The notes below the pieces were generated by a model. That model worked only from the letters and a program-made list of their open reading frames with translations, was not told the DNA's origin and did no database searches. This document shows, one piece after another, positions 8,262-16,115 of a stretch of DNA of 64,000 nt. This stretch comes from Anaerolineales bacterium (GTDB lineage: Bacteria > Chloroflexota > Anaerolineae > Anaerolineales > Villigracilaceae): contig CP129481.1 in the NCBI GenBank assembly GCA_030583905.1, positions 4,060,136 to 4,124,135 on the forward strand, in the 5' to 3' direction. Made by a program: the position numbers and the translations under genes. Positions within the stretch are counted from its first letter, which is position 1. Each line of letters opens with the position of its first letter.

Positions 8262-11200
8262 CTAAAAGCCTTCCAACTTGCTCAGGTCCGCGATGCCGTT
8301 CGACAGGCGGGCGATCTGTCCCACCAGCGCGAGCCGGTTTTGCTTCACCTTTTCGTTCTCCGCCATCACCAGCACCTTATCAAAGAATGCATTGATGGAT
8401 GGGATGAGTTTGACGACAATATTCAAAAACTCATCGACGGTGGATGGTTGACCCTTTACTGTATCCTGAATTGCCTTGAACAACGCCTTCTCTTCAGCGT
8501 CCACCAGCCTGCTTTCATCCACGGTCTGCGGTCTATCGTCTATCGTCTTCAAGATGCGGACACAGCGTGCAAAGCCGGGCAGGATCTCATGCCAGTCTGC
8601 GCGTCCCACCCACGCGGACAGCTGCTTCACCGCCCGAGCCGCTGCCGCCGGGTTGGCGGATTGCTCCGCCAGTACGGCTTCGACGACATCGTGCTTGTAG
8701 CCGCTTTCCTTTAACACGACCGACAAACGCCCCGCAATGAAATCAAGGACCTGTTTCTGCACTTCCGCGTTGACGGGTATCGGCTGGGCCGCCGCTGACT
8801 TTTGCACGGCGAGCGCGAGATCGAAATCCACATCATGTTCGATCAACGGAGTGACCACGCCGATCGCGGCGCGGCGCAGACCGAAGGGATCTTTTGCGCC
8901 GGTGGGAGCCAGCCCCGCCGCGAACAAGCCCACCAGAGAATCCAGCCTATCGGTCAGCGCAAGCGCCATGCCCGGTTTACTCTGCGGGACGGTCTGATAT
9001 TGCTCGGCGATGGCTTGCGCCACTTCGGGCGCTTCACCGGAACGCAGGGCATATTCCCCGCCAATGATGCCTTGCAGGGAGGTCATTTCGGTGACCATCT
9101 GCGTGACCAGATCCGCTTTGGAGAGATAGACCGCGCGCGCCAGCGTCTTGATGAGCATCATATCCTTGAAACCGAGCAGACCGCCGATCTCCGCGCCGAG
9201 CTTCAACATCCGGTCGGATTTATCGAGCATGGAGCCGAGTTTGGTGTGGAAGGTCAGCGAGGACAGTTTGGGGCGGTAGGCTTCGAGTTTGAGTTTGATA
9301 TCTTCGCGCACGAAGAAATTTGCATCGGCAAAGCGCGCGCCGAGCACGTGTTCGTTCCCTTCGCGGACGGTGTCGATGCCGATATCGTCGCCGTTGCGGA
9401 TGGCGATGAAATGCGGCAGTAGGGGCGAGTCATGACTCGCCCCTACGCGTTGGACGGGGAAATAGCGTTGATGTTTCTTCATCACCGAAATCAACACATC
9501 GCGCGGCAGGGACAGGAATTCTTCATTGAATCCGCCCATGACGGCGGTGGGCATTTCGACCAGGTTGGTGACTTCGTTCAGCAGGGGCGACTCGCGAGTC
9601 ACCCCTACGAAATCGAAAATGGCTTCACCACCGATCAATGCCGCGGCTTGGTTGACTTGCTCCACGATGGCGGTTTTGCGTTCTTCTTTATCGAGCAGAA
9701 TGCCTGCTTCGCGGATGATGTCGAAATATTTGTCGGCAGAGGTGATCTTTACTTCTGGAGAATCATACGGGCGGAGTCCACGTGAGGTGTCGCCAGAGAC
9801 CACGCCAGCGTATTCAAACGGGATGACCATGTCACCGAGTAGAGCAACGTACCAGCGAATGGGACGTGAGAACGAAACGCCGGAGTCATTCCAGCGCATG
9901 GACTTCTCGAACTTGATGTCCGCTACCAACTTGGGCAGTGCTTCGGCGAGGACTTCGGGGGTGGGGCGTCCTGTCTGCTTGACGAGGGCGAAGACGTATT
10001 TGTTATTGCCTTCTTCGCGGACGATGAGGTCTTTTGTATCGATGCCATTTTTCTTGGCGAAGCCAATCGCCGCCTGGGTGTAGGTCACGCTTGCAGCGTG
10101 ACTTTCACCGCCAGCCGAGTCTGTCACGTCAGAGACGTGACCTACGATTGCTTTGTCGGCGGGCGGACCTTTGACGAGGTCTTCGCGGTCGGGTTGATTC
10201 GGTGAGAGAGAGTCAACAGAAACAACGAGCCGCCTCGGGGTTGTGAAGATGCGGACGTCGCCGTGAGTGAGATTCAACTCTTTGAGAAGCATCGGCACAC
10301 GGGCAGATAAGGCTGCGTAGGCGGTATCGACGTCATCGGCGGGGAGTTCTTCGACGCCAATCTCCAAAAGGAAAGCAGAAGGCTGGTTGCGGAAGGCAGA
10401 AAGATCAAGAGCCGCTGCCTTCGGCTTTCCGCTTTCTGTACTTTTAAGAAGCGGATACTCCAGCCCCTTGCGCTGCTCTTCATACGCCACTGCCACTCCC
10501 CTTGCCAGTTCGCGGATGCGGCGGAAGAAGGCTTGACGTTCGGCGACGGAGATGGCGCCGCGGGTGTCGAGGATGTTGAAGGAGTGCGAGCATTTGAGGA
10601 CGTAGTCGTGCGCGGGGACGATGAGACCGGCGGCGAGACAGGCGTCGGCTTCGGCAGAGAAGAGATCGTACATGGCGCGGACGCGGTCGATGTCGGCGGT
10701 TTCAAAATAATATTTGGAGTGTTCGAACTCTTCCTGACGGCGGATCTCGCCGTAGGTGACGCCCGCACCGTAGTCTTCGTTCCAGATGGCTTTGGCGTTG
10801 TTGAGCGCAATGAGGATGCGTTCGAGCCCGTAGGTGATCTCGACCGAGACGGGGTCGAGCGCCACGCCGCCCATCTGCTGGAAGTAGGTGAACTGCGTGA
10901 TCTCCTGCCCGTCGAGCCATACCTCCCAGCCCAAACCCCAGGCGGAGATGGCGGGCTGCTCCCAGTTATCTTCCACGAAGCGGATGTCGTGCTGGCGCGG
11001 GTCGATGCCGAGTGCCTTGAGCGACTCGAGGTAGAGTTCCTGCGGGTTGCCAGGATCGGGCTTGAGGATGACCTGAAATTGGGTGTGGAGCTGGAAGCGG
11101 TTGGGGTTCTCGCCGTAACGCCCGTCGTCGGGGCGCACAGACGGCTCGACATAGGCGACGTTCCACGGCTCGGGTCCGAGCACGCGCAGGAAGGTGGCAG

Positions 11201-11312
11201 GGTTCATCGTCCCTGCGCCGACCTGGGTGTAGTACGGCTGTGTGATGAGACATCCCTTGGATGCCCAGAAGTCTTGTAGTTTGAGGATGATGGATTGGAA
11301 GGAGGAAGACAT
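8262..11312 (-). CDS. glyQS: Glycyl-tRNA synthetase, alpha and beta subunits fused
   Basis: Charges tRNA-Gly with glycine in the cytoplasm. Residues 1-~290 are the catalytic alpha subunit (start MSSSFQSIILKLQDFWAS, then GAGTMNPATFLRVLGPEPW, QFTYFQQMGG, HSFNILDTRGAISV); from ~310 the beta subunit begins (FLLEIGVEELPADDVD), with FHTKLGSMLDKSDR and a C-terminal tRNA-binding helical part. At 1016 residues it is a complete fusion of two chains that are separate in many bacteria. Three palindromic repeat elements lie within the beta part (codons ~389-411, 568-577 and 622-632) and are translated in frame at positions where family members have short variable loops. Confidence 0.95.
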   Translation of the reverse strand: MSSSFQSIILKLQDFWASKGCLITQPYYTQVGAGTMNPATFLRVLGPEPWNVAYVEPSVRPDDGRYGENPNRFQLHTQFQVILKPDPGNPQELYLESLKALGIDPRQHDIRFVEDNWEQPAISAWGLGWEVWLDGQEITQFTYFQQMGGVALDPVSVEITYGLERILIALNNAKAIWNEDYGAGVTYGEIRRQEEFEHSKYYFETADIDRVRAMYDLFSAEADACLAAGLIVPAHDYVLKCSHSFNILDTRGAISVAERQAFFRRIRELARGVAVAYEEQRKGLEYPLLKSTESGKPKAAALDLSAFRNQPSAFLLEIGVEELPADDVDTAYAALSARVPMLLKELNLTHGDVRIFTTPRRLVVSVDSLSPNQPDREDLVKGPPADKAIVGHVSDVTDSAGGESHAASVTYTQAAIGFAKKNGIDTKDLIVREEGNNKYVFALVKQTGRPTPEVLAEALPKLVADIKFEKSMRWNDSGVSFSRPIRWYVALLGDMVIPFEYAGVVSGDTSRGLRPYDSPEVKITSADKYFDIIREAGILLDKEERKTAIVEQVNQAAALIGGEAIFDFVGVTRESPLLNEVTNLVEMPTAVMGGFNEEFLSLPRDVLISVMKKHQRYFPVQRVGASHDSPLLPHFIAIRNGDDIGIDTVREGNEHVLGARFADANFFVREDIKLKLEAYRPKLSSLTFHTKLGSMLDKSDRMLKLGAEIGGLLGFKDMMLIKTLARAVYLSKADLVTQMVTEMTSLQGIIGGEYALRSGEAPEVAQAIAEQYQTVPQSKPGMALALTDRLDSLVGLFAAGLAPTGAKDPFGLRRAAIGVVTPLIEHDVDFDLALAVQKSAAAQPIPVNAEVQKQVLDFIAGRLSVVLKESGYKHDVVEAVLAEQSANPAAAARAVKQLSAWVGRADWHEILPGFARCVRILKTIDDRPQTVDESRLVDAEEKALFKAIQDTVKGQPSTVDEFLNIVVKLIPSINAFFDKVLVMAENEKVKQNRLALVGQIARLSNGIADLSKLEGF
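9419..9446. repeat. 28-bp perfect palindrome inside glyQS (family B)
   Basis: Every base from 9419 to 9446 pairs with its mirror: the left arm is GTAGGGGCGAGTCA and the right arm TGACTCGCCCCTAC. It is translated in frame as part of VGASHDSPL in the glycyl-tRNA synthetase beta domain, between the HQRYFPV and LPHFIAIRNG motifs. Confidence 0.85.
9581..9608. repeat. Imperfect palindrome inside glyQS (family B)
   Basis: Arms GCAGGGGCGACTCG and CGAGTCACCCCTAC match except at two positions and resemble the element at 9419-9446 (same AGGGGCGA...CCCCTAC ends). It is read in frame as VGVTRESPL just before NEVTNLVE. Confidence 0.8.
10080..10145. repeat. Compound palindromic repeat inside glyQS (family B-like)
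   Basis: Outer arms GTAGGTCACG (10080-10089) and CGTGACCTAC (10136-10145) are exact inverted copies; two inner hairpins (GTCACGCTTGCAGCGTGAC and GTCACGTCAGAGACGTGAC) lie between them. The 66 bp encode 22 residues around SDVTDSAGGESHAASVT in the beta domain, again without breaking the frame. Confidence 0.8.
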
Positions 11313-11342
11313 TTGATTTCCGATTGTCGATTGAGGATTGGT

Positions 11343-11411
11343 GGTCGAGTAGGCGGCGGGTCTCGATATGCCACTTCGTGGCTACTCGACCAGCGCCGCC
11401 GTATCGAGACC
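11343..11411. repeat. Interleaved inverted repeat upstream of glyQS
   Basis: GGTCGAGTAG (11343-11352) pairs with CTACTCGACC (11382-11391), and GGTCTCGATA pairs with TATCGAGACC (ending 11411). The two pairs are interleaved rather than nested. It lies between the TIR gene stop and the glyQS start, so it could be in the glyQS leader. No function is evident. Confidence 0.65.
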
Positions 11412-11453
11412 AGTTGCGGGGGATTATAACTGATGGTAAATGGAAAGTATTCT

Positions 11454-12617
11454 TTACTGGCTAGTAATTAAAAAAGCAATGACTAAGATTATTGCAATTA
11501 CCCGAAAGAGTACCTTTACAAAATCATTCTCTTTGGTATTTTGGGAGAATCCTTGCAGGTTGCCTTTTTCAACAAATCCAAAATAGTCAACCTTCTCATA
11601 CTTATCATCAACAGGGATTTCGGTCCCTTTTATTTCAGTAGATTCTTGTAATACATGTTCTTTTTCGAACTTCTGTCTTGTTCGCTCTTCGGCTTCTGCC
11701 CAAGTTTTTTCAAACCATGCTTTTTGTTCAATCTCTCTCTTAGCTTTTTCACGAGCAATCTTTTCTGCGGTTTCACGTTCAGTTTTTTCTTTAGTAATTC
11801 GCTGTCGTTCCTCTTCCTCTGCTTTTAGGCGCGTCTTTTCGCGAATCGCCTTTTCAGCGGCTTCACTTTCTGCTTTTTCTTTTGCCGCTTTTATTTTTGC
11901 CTGTTCTTCAGCTTCGAGTCGAGCTTTTTCTACAGCATCTTTCTCCGCCTTTTCACGTGCTGCCTTTTTAGCGGCTTCACGTTCAGCTTTTTCTTTTGCC
12001 GCTTTTTGCCTTGCCTGTTTTTCGGCTTCTAATCGTGCTTTTTTGGTAGATTCTTTTTCTGCCTTCTCTTTAGCAACCTTCATAGCGGCTTCACGTTCGG
12101 CTTTTTCTTTGGCAGCTTTCTCAGCCGCCCTCAAAGCGTCTTCCAGATGTTTAATTAAGCGATTGGTATCTGCATGAAAAGAATGATGATAAACAAGTAC
12201 CCCATTTCGGCGTGTCAGAGATTGCAAGTTCTCGGGCAGATCAGAGACATTCGGCATTTGCGCCCCGCCGAGCAAAACAGGGATAACGCGAATATCACGT
12301 TTTAGCGCGGTCGCGATCTCTATTCGCACAAAATCATTGGGGTTATCCAGCCGACGTATGCCGTGCTCATCTTTCACATTGAGCCACTGCCTGCCTATCA
12401 AAGCGATCAAGACATCACAAGATTGAACTTCTTTTTCCAAATACTTTACAAAATCTACCCCTGCTGGAATATCATCCACATCCATGAAGATCGCGTCATT
12501 GCCAAAATATGGCGCAAGACGGTCATAGATACGCCCTGCATAACCTTCACTATCTATTCTGCGATAAGAGATGAAGATGCGTCCTTTTTGTGATGAAGAA
12601 GAAGTATTTTCGGGCAT
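11454..12617 (-). CDS. TIR-domain protein with long coiled coil and C-terminal membrane anchor
   Basis: 387 residues in three parts. Residues 12-150 are a TIR domain (RIFISYRRIDSEGYAGR, IFMDVDDIPAG, SCDVLIALIGRQWL); Glu100 in DFVRIEIATAL lies where catalytic glutamate is found in NAD-cleaving TIR domains, by analogy. Residues ~160-322 are a Lys/Glu/Ala-rich coiled coil with two nearly identical 38-residue repeats starting KAAKEKAEREAA at 167 and 205, and a third, degraded copy at 243. Residues 367-385 form a single hydrophobic helix at the very end, so the protein is tail-anchored with the TIR domain cytoplasmic. Bacterial TIR proteins often act in phage defence; here no obvious partner gene adjoins, so the role is open. 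Confidence 0.85.
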   Translation of the reverse strand: MPENTSSSSQKGRIFISYRRIDSEGYAGRIYDRLAPYFGNDAIFMDVDDIPAGVDFVKYLEKEVQSCDVLIALIGRQWLNVKDEHGIRRLDNPNDFVRIEIATALKRDIRVIPVLLGGAQMPNVSDLPENLQSLTRRNGVLVYHHSFHADTNRLIKHLEDALRAAEKAAKEKAEREAAMKVAKEKAEKESTKKARLEAEKQARQKAAKEKAEREAAKKAAREKAEKDAVEKARLEAEEQAKIKAAKEKAESEAAEKAIREKTRLKAEEEERQRITKEKTERETAEKIAREKAKREIEQKAWFEKTWAEAEERTRQKFEKEHVLQESTEIKGTEIPVDDKYEKVDYFGFVEKGNLQGFSQNTKENDFVKVLFRVIAIILVIAFLITSQ

Positions 12618-12748
12618 GAGATTTCCCGCTAATATGGGTTGCCGAAATTATAAGGCAATTTCTGGCTTTTCATCATCCAACCGATTGCAATTTACTTACA
12701 ACGCGCTATTTTGCGGATTTCCAATTCCCAATCTGGTAGGGTGATCCG

Positions 12749-12791
12749 TCAGGCGCAATTGTCCGCCCGAAAGGGGAGACCCGCCCCTACG
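12749..12791. repeat. 45-bp-class repeat overlapping the 3' end of the RAYT gene (family C)
   Basis: GTCAGGC at the left, GAGACCCGCCCCTACG at the right; the same left and right blocks recur at 13069-13112 and 13114-13159 inside the transposase gene. The transposase stop codon (12787-12789) lies within this copy. CGTCAG / CTGACG arms flank it. Confidence 0.7.
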
Positions 12792-13449
12792 GCTGACGAT
12801 TTGGATTTTCGTCATCATCATTCCAACGGGATGGATTGGATTCGATATAACGTGAAATCCTATCCATTTCGCGTTCGTTGCGGATGATATGTTCATAATA
12901 GTTGCGTTGCCAGACAGGGATTCCGTCCGTGCGGCGTAGGCGGTTGATCCGCCGCGCGGAAAATGATTTGAATGCACGGACGATTTCGGGCAGACCATGG
13001 CGGGGTTTGGATTTGTTGTAGGGGTGGGTCTCGCCTTTTGGCAAAGGCATTCTGCCCATGTGCTCCTCGTCAGGCAAAATCGTCGTGCCAGAGATGGAAG
13101 ACCCACCCCTACCATCAGGCAAAACCACCCCGCCCGGCATGGAAGACCCGCCCCTACGATCATCGATCAATATAATGATCCCATGCGCATGGTTCGGCAT
13201 GATGACGAATGCGCCCAATTCCACATGCCGATAATGATTTTTCAGGTCAAACCATGCATCGCAGACGATGTGTCCATTGCGGTTCAACTGCATTTCCCCA
13301 TCCACCACATCGCCGAACAGGCATTCCCTCTGCCATGCAACAATGGTCACAAAATATGTGCCTGCCTGCGAATAATCATATCCCTTCAATCGGATGGAAC
13401 GGCGATGATGCCTGTGCCCAGAATGGGTATTTTGCGGGTCGAATTTCAT
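12787..13449 (-). CDS. REP-associated tyrosine transposase (Y1/HUH family, RAYT)
   Basis: Single-strand transposase of the Y1 (IS200-like) superfamily that in other bacteria is linked to spread of palindromic REP elements. The 220 residues show the N-terminal YDYSQAGTYFVTIVAWQRE, the metal-binding HUH motif as MPNHAHGIIIL (residues ~83-93) and the C-terminal nucleophile region VWQRNYYEHIIR. Between the two halves lies an insert (about residues 98-145) with the near-repeat DRRGGSSMPGG / DGRGGSSISGT, encoded by family C repeats. No terminal inverted repeats of a classical insertion sequence are visible. Confidence 0.88.
   Translation of the reverse strand: MKFDPQNTHSGHRHHRRSIRLKGYDYSQAGTYFVTIVAWQRECLFGDVVDGEMQLNRNGHIVCDAWFDLKNHYRHVELGAFVIMPNHAHGIIILIDDRRGGSSMPGGVVLPDGRGGSSISGTTILPDEEHMGRMPLPKGETHPYNKSKPRHGLPEIVRAFKSFSARRINRLRRTDGIPVWQRNYYEHIIRNEREMDRISRYIESNPSRWNDDDENPNRQP
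13017..13161. repeat. Three family C repeat units inside the RAYT gene
   Basis: Two direct copies (13069-13112 and 13114-13159) share the plan TCAGGCAAAA...ATGGAAGACCC(A/G)CCCCTAC; an inverted copy begins at 13017 with GTAGGGGTGGGTCTCGCC. Together with the copy at 12749-12791 they form a small cluster in and at the end of the transposase frame. They are translated as the linker between the HUH motif and the tyrosine helix. Confidence 0.75.
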
Positions 13450-13528
13450 ATTTTGGCTGATACAAATTTATCCATCCACGCCGTCGTTTGTCAGGCGGGT
13501 GTAAAGAGCCTTCACAGCATCCTTATCG

Positions 13529-13564
13529 CTGTGCGCGTCCCACAAGGGGATGATATGGCAGAGG
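13529..13564. repeat. 36-bp duplicated block (copy 1 of 2)
   Basis: The block CTGTGCGCGTCCCAC...GGGGATGATATGGCAGAGG differs at only two positions from the block at 14563-14598. Both copies lie 35-80 bp upstream of a minus-strand start codon (RAYT and the DUF6512-type gene). Function unknown; it may be a regulatory leader or the scar of a duplication. Confidence 0.7.
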
Positions 13565-13854
13565 AAGACTTTCAATGGTCGTTTTGCTTCAGTCATGTCC
13601 GTCCCGTTTTGGTGGTGATGGGGGAATTATAAGGCAATATTCCGTCCATGCCTCAATTTACAATGCCTTAACAACAAAACGAATTGAAAGCGAGGCTATC
13701 CGAGAGAAGTGTATAATGCCAATGCTTATTACTTCTTCGATCAATAGGGTGGAATTAAAAAGGAGCGTACACAGGTGAAGATGCCTGTCACAGCATGAAA
13801 TAAAGGCGTCGTCCCACCGTTTCGTAACCAATTCCCAGCAATTGATACAGGTCC

Positions 13855-13909
13855 AGTACAGGATGAGTACAGGATCAGTACAGGATGAGTACAGGATCAG
13901 TACAGGATC
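13855..13909. repeat. 11-bp tandem repeat, five units
   Basis: Five head-to-tail copies of AGTACAGGATS, with the last base in the order G, C, G, C, C. A degenerate unit (TGATACAGGTC) precedes and another (TAACTAGGATG) follows. The period of about one helical turn would place every unit on the same face of the DNA. It lies in the 525-bp gap 13450-13974, where no gene was seen. An 11-bp-period array with the same core (AGGAT) lies at 20037-20080. Confidence 0.85.
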
Positions 13910-13974
13910 TAACTAGGATGTCCATAGGCAATACAAGGCGAATCCATGCCTGATGCGCTGCTATTCTTTCTTTT

Positions 13975-14526
13975 TTATTTATGACCGTGACCTTTAAGAC
14001 CATATTCTGAAGTCACCGGGTCAAGGAATAAGTCGGGTTCTTTGGGCGGATGCCTGGTAAAAATCAGAAAAGAAATCAGTATCACGATCAAAAAGAATAT
14101 GCTTATCGCTATTGTGAGCCAACCAGCTGATAGCTCTTTCAAAAACTGTGTACCAGTCACCTGCGCAATGGCGATCACAACAAAAAATGCGCCGATATCC
14201 AGTGCAAGGATGTTCTTTTTCGTTATATATTTGTATCCATAAACGATGGCTATCATTGCCACGGGGATCGTATAAAGTGAAATTGTCTTTGCCGGAATGA
14301 ACGAACTGATTTTGTATCCGCCCGCCATAAACTCAATCAGATATAACAAAAAAACGGGCCAAAAGGCTATTTTTATATGCTCCCAATAACTTTCATTTAC
14401 AGCCGAGAAAATCGCGACAAATTTATTATGCCTGCTCCAATCGTAGGTAAAGTGCAAAACAGAACCGATCAAAAAGAGCGGCACAATCATCCAAATATCA
14501 AGCGTAACGATTTGGTTTATGTCCAT
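13975..14526 (-). CDS. DUF6512-type integral membrane protein
   Basis: 183 residues with six predicted membrane helices. The segment LHFTYDWSRHNKFVAIF followed by VNESYWEHIKIAFWP matches the pattern I know from the DUF6512 family (small membrane proteins of unknown function). The C-terminal tail is polar and ends GLKGHGHK. It stands alone with an AT-rich coding sequence compared with neighbours, which may point to separate acquisition. Function is not known. Confidence 0.75.
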   Translation of the reverse strand: MDINQIVTLDIWMIVPLFLIGSVLHFTYDWSRHNKFVAIFSAVNESYWEHIKIAFWPVFLLYLIEFMAGGYKISSFIPAKTISLYTIPVAMIAIVYGYKYITKKNILALDIGAFFVVIAIAQVTGTQFLKELSAGWLTIAISIFFLIVILISFLIFTRHPPKEPDLFLDPVTSEYGLKGHGHK

Positions 14527-14562
14527 AGTCCTGTCCTATTCTTGATCTACTAAACAATATCA

Positions 14563-14598
14563 CTGTGGGCGTCCCACGAGGGGATGATATGGCAGAGG
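14563..14598. repeat. 36-bp duplicated block (copy 2 of 2)
   Basis: Near-identical to 13529-13564 (two differences). It lies between the end of the FGE-like gene and the start of the DUF6512-type gene, 37 bp upstream of the latter's ATG on the minus strand. Confidence 0.7.
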
Positions 14599-14636
14599 GA
14601 ATACTTTTTGAGCGCGTTTGGACTCGGTTGGCATGG

Positions 14637-15563
14637 TTAAGGACCCACATCCTTGGCGCAGCGGAAACCGATGGCGTAGTTGAAGCTGTCGGGAGCGAGC
14701 CCGCGCCGGATCGACGCACGAAGAACGAAGTCGCCGAGGAAGTTAAAGGAGGAGCCTCGCAACACGCGTAATTCCCCCGCAGTGGAACCCGGCGGATTGG
14801 AAGAAGGAGACCTCGCGTAATAATCCGGGTCATACCGATCGATCACCCATTCCCACACATTGCCCGCCATATCGTACATGCCATACGGGCTTTTTCCGTT
14901 TTCGTAACTGCCTACTTCTGTTGTATCCCCCACATTCTCGTTGTAATTTGCGCGATCCGGGTCGATCCCTTCCCCCCAGGGATACGTACCTCCCTCCGTA
15001 CCGCGCGCGGCTTTTTCCCATTGCGCCTCGGTGGGCAAATCCCCACCACGCCACTTGCAATAGGCACGTGCCAGGTCCCAAGAAACAAGGACAACGGGGT
15101 AATTGTCGTATTGCGGGTCGCCGTAATAACTTGAGCGTGTAATGGAGGCGGGTCTCCTTGGCGGGAAACACTCGCCCGCCTCAACGCAAACCGCATAATG
15201 CGCATTGGTCACTTCGTATATATCCATGTAGAATGCGTCCAGGTACACCTGATGCGGCGGCTCCGCGTCTGTGAACCAGTCCAATTGGCAGTCGTCCATG
15301 GATTTCATGCACTCCGCCAAAGCCTCTTCGGCATCCGCCCCCATCAAGAACTCGCCTTCCGGCACGAGTGCCATTGGCACACCAAACTCATCTGTGATCT
15401 CACTTTCCAGCTCAACAGGCGGGACAGGCGTTTCAGTCGGGATGATCGTCTCCTGGGTTTGCGTCGGAACCTGATTTGGATCTGCGGGTTGTTGCCCCGA
15501 GAATTGACAGGCGAGTGATACGATAAGTGTAATGACAATCGGAAAGACCATCCTGCTTTTCAT
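14637..15563 (-). CDS. Formylglycine-generating-enzyme-like (SUMF1/FGE) lipoprotein
   Basis: 308 residues. A lipoprotein signal with VSLAC lipobox leads into a Pro/Thr-rich linker and then the FGE-sulfatase fold: VPEGEFLMGADAEEA, YEVTNAHYAVCVEAG, PVVLVSWDLARAYCKWRGG, LPTEAQWEKAARG, YDMAGNVWEWV, RGSSFNF and a final IGFRCAKD. This fold covers oxygen-dependent formylglycine synthases and many non-enzymatic relatives; the paired cysteines of the true enzyme are not evident, so it is probably a surface-binding member. AAGGAG is six bases before the ATG at 15563; an ATG six bases earlier would touch it. Confidence 0.85.
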   Translation of the reverse strand: MKSRMVFPIVITLIVSLACQFSGQQPADPNQVPTQTQETIIPTETPVPPVELESEITDEFGVPMALVPEGEFLMGADAEEALAECMKSMDDCQLDWFTDAEPPHQVYLDAFYMDIYEVTNAHYAVCVEAGECFPPRRPASITRSSYYGDPQYDNYPVVLVSWDLARAYCKWRGGDLPTEAQWEKAARGTEGGTYPWGEGIDPDRANYNENVGDTTEVGSYENGKSPYGMYDMAGNVWEWVIDRYDPDYYARSPSSNPPGSTAGELRVLRGSSFNFLGDFVLRASIRRGLAPDSFNYAIGFRCAKDVGP

Positions 15564-15902
15564 AGACATCTCCTTCGATAAGGATAAAGCAACTCGATGT
15601 TGCAGCCTGTCACATCAGCGCGCAATACAGTCCTTCACCTTGAGCCTGCCCGTCGATGCATGGAAAAGAAAGACGTTGAGAGGGAATTGGGGGTCATTCC
15701 CTTCCCATTCTTGATGAAGTGGGGAGATTATAAGGGATGTCCGCTTTCAAGGGGATTGCAGTTTGGTATCCACATGATCGTACCCAAGGTACAGCAGATA
15801 GTCCGCCTTCTGTACGTGAGCGGGAGCCTGTCCTACAAAAGAGAACCGAGTGAAAGGTTTCCGTACCCTCATATCATTCAAGTTCCCCTTCGGTACGGTT
15901 TT

Positions 15903-16068
15903 GTTCCCCCGCAGGGGAGTTTAGTTTACACACGGTTCAGGGTAATTCCCCAGCGGAGAAGTTTTGTTTATACACGGCTCAGGTCAATTCCCCAGCAGGG
16001 GGATTTAGTTTACACGCGGTTCAGGTCAATTCCCCAGCGGGGGGATTTTGTTTCCATGCCGTACCATG
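15903..16068. repeat. 42-bp tandem repeat, four units with internal hairpins
   Basis: Units start at 15903, 15945, 15987 and 16029, exactly 42 bp apart. Each holds ATTCCCCAGC-GGGG (CCCC/GGGG hairpin) followed by TTTAGTTTACACRCGGTTCAGGT-like sequence. Because 42 is a multiple of three, the plus strand stays open through the array (an apparent 14-residue peptide repeat), but no credible gene start or ribosome-binding site supports translation. It fills the 0.5-kb gap between the FGE-like gene and the lyase; 15571-15902 shows nothing else I can name. Confidence 0.85.
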
Positions 16069-16075
16069 TTGTTTA

Positions 16076-16106
16076 AAACAAGAGACCGACATCATTCGTC
16101 GGTCTC
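16076..16106 (-). terminator. Intrinsic terminator after the ammonia-lyase gene
   Basis: Nine-base stem GAGACCGAC / GTCGGTCTC with a seven-base loop (16082-16106), followed on the minus strand by TTGTTTTAAAC. It lies 10 bp after the lyase stop. Confidence 0.8.
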
Positions 16107-16115
16107 ATTTTCGTT

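Noticed and set aside
8505..8535. A fourth in-frame repeat in glyQS (GGTCTGCGGTCTATCGTCTATCGTC region)
   Set aside because: It looks repeat-like (TCTATCGTC twice) but no second copy is in the window and no palindrome is evident, so it was not listed as a feature.
10274..11152. Long open frames on both strands opposite or in other frames of glyQS
   Set aside because: They are shadows of the GC-rich glyQS gene: low-complexity Ser/Thr/Arg-rich translations with no motif.
12696..13163. Separate minus-strand frame overlapping the RAYT gene
   Set aside because: It is the repeat cluster read in another frame (PCRAGWFCLMVGVG-type repeats); the RAYT frame has the HUH and Tyr motifs.
13855..13909. 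CRISPR array
   Set aside because: Units are 11 bp and follow each other directly with no spacers; no cas genes are near.
15597..16076. Plus-strand open frame with a 14-residue peptide repeat (YTRFRSIPQ-type)
   Set aside because: The frame stays open because the 42-bp unit is a multiple of three. The start region lies over the leader of the opposite gene, has no ribosome-binding site, and the first 90 residues have no protein-like pattern.
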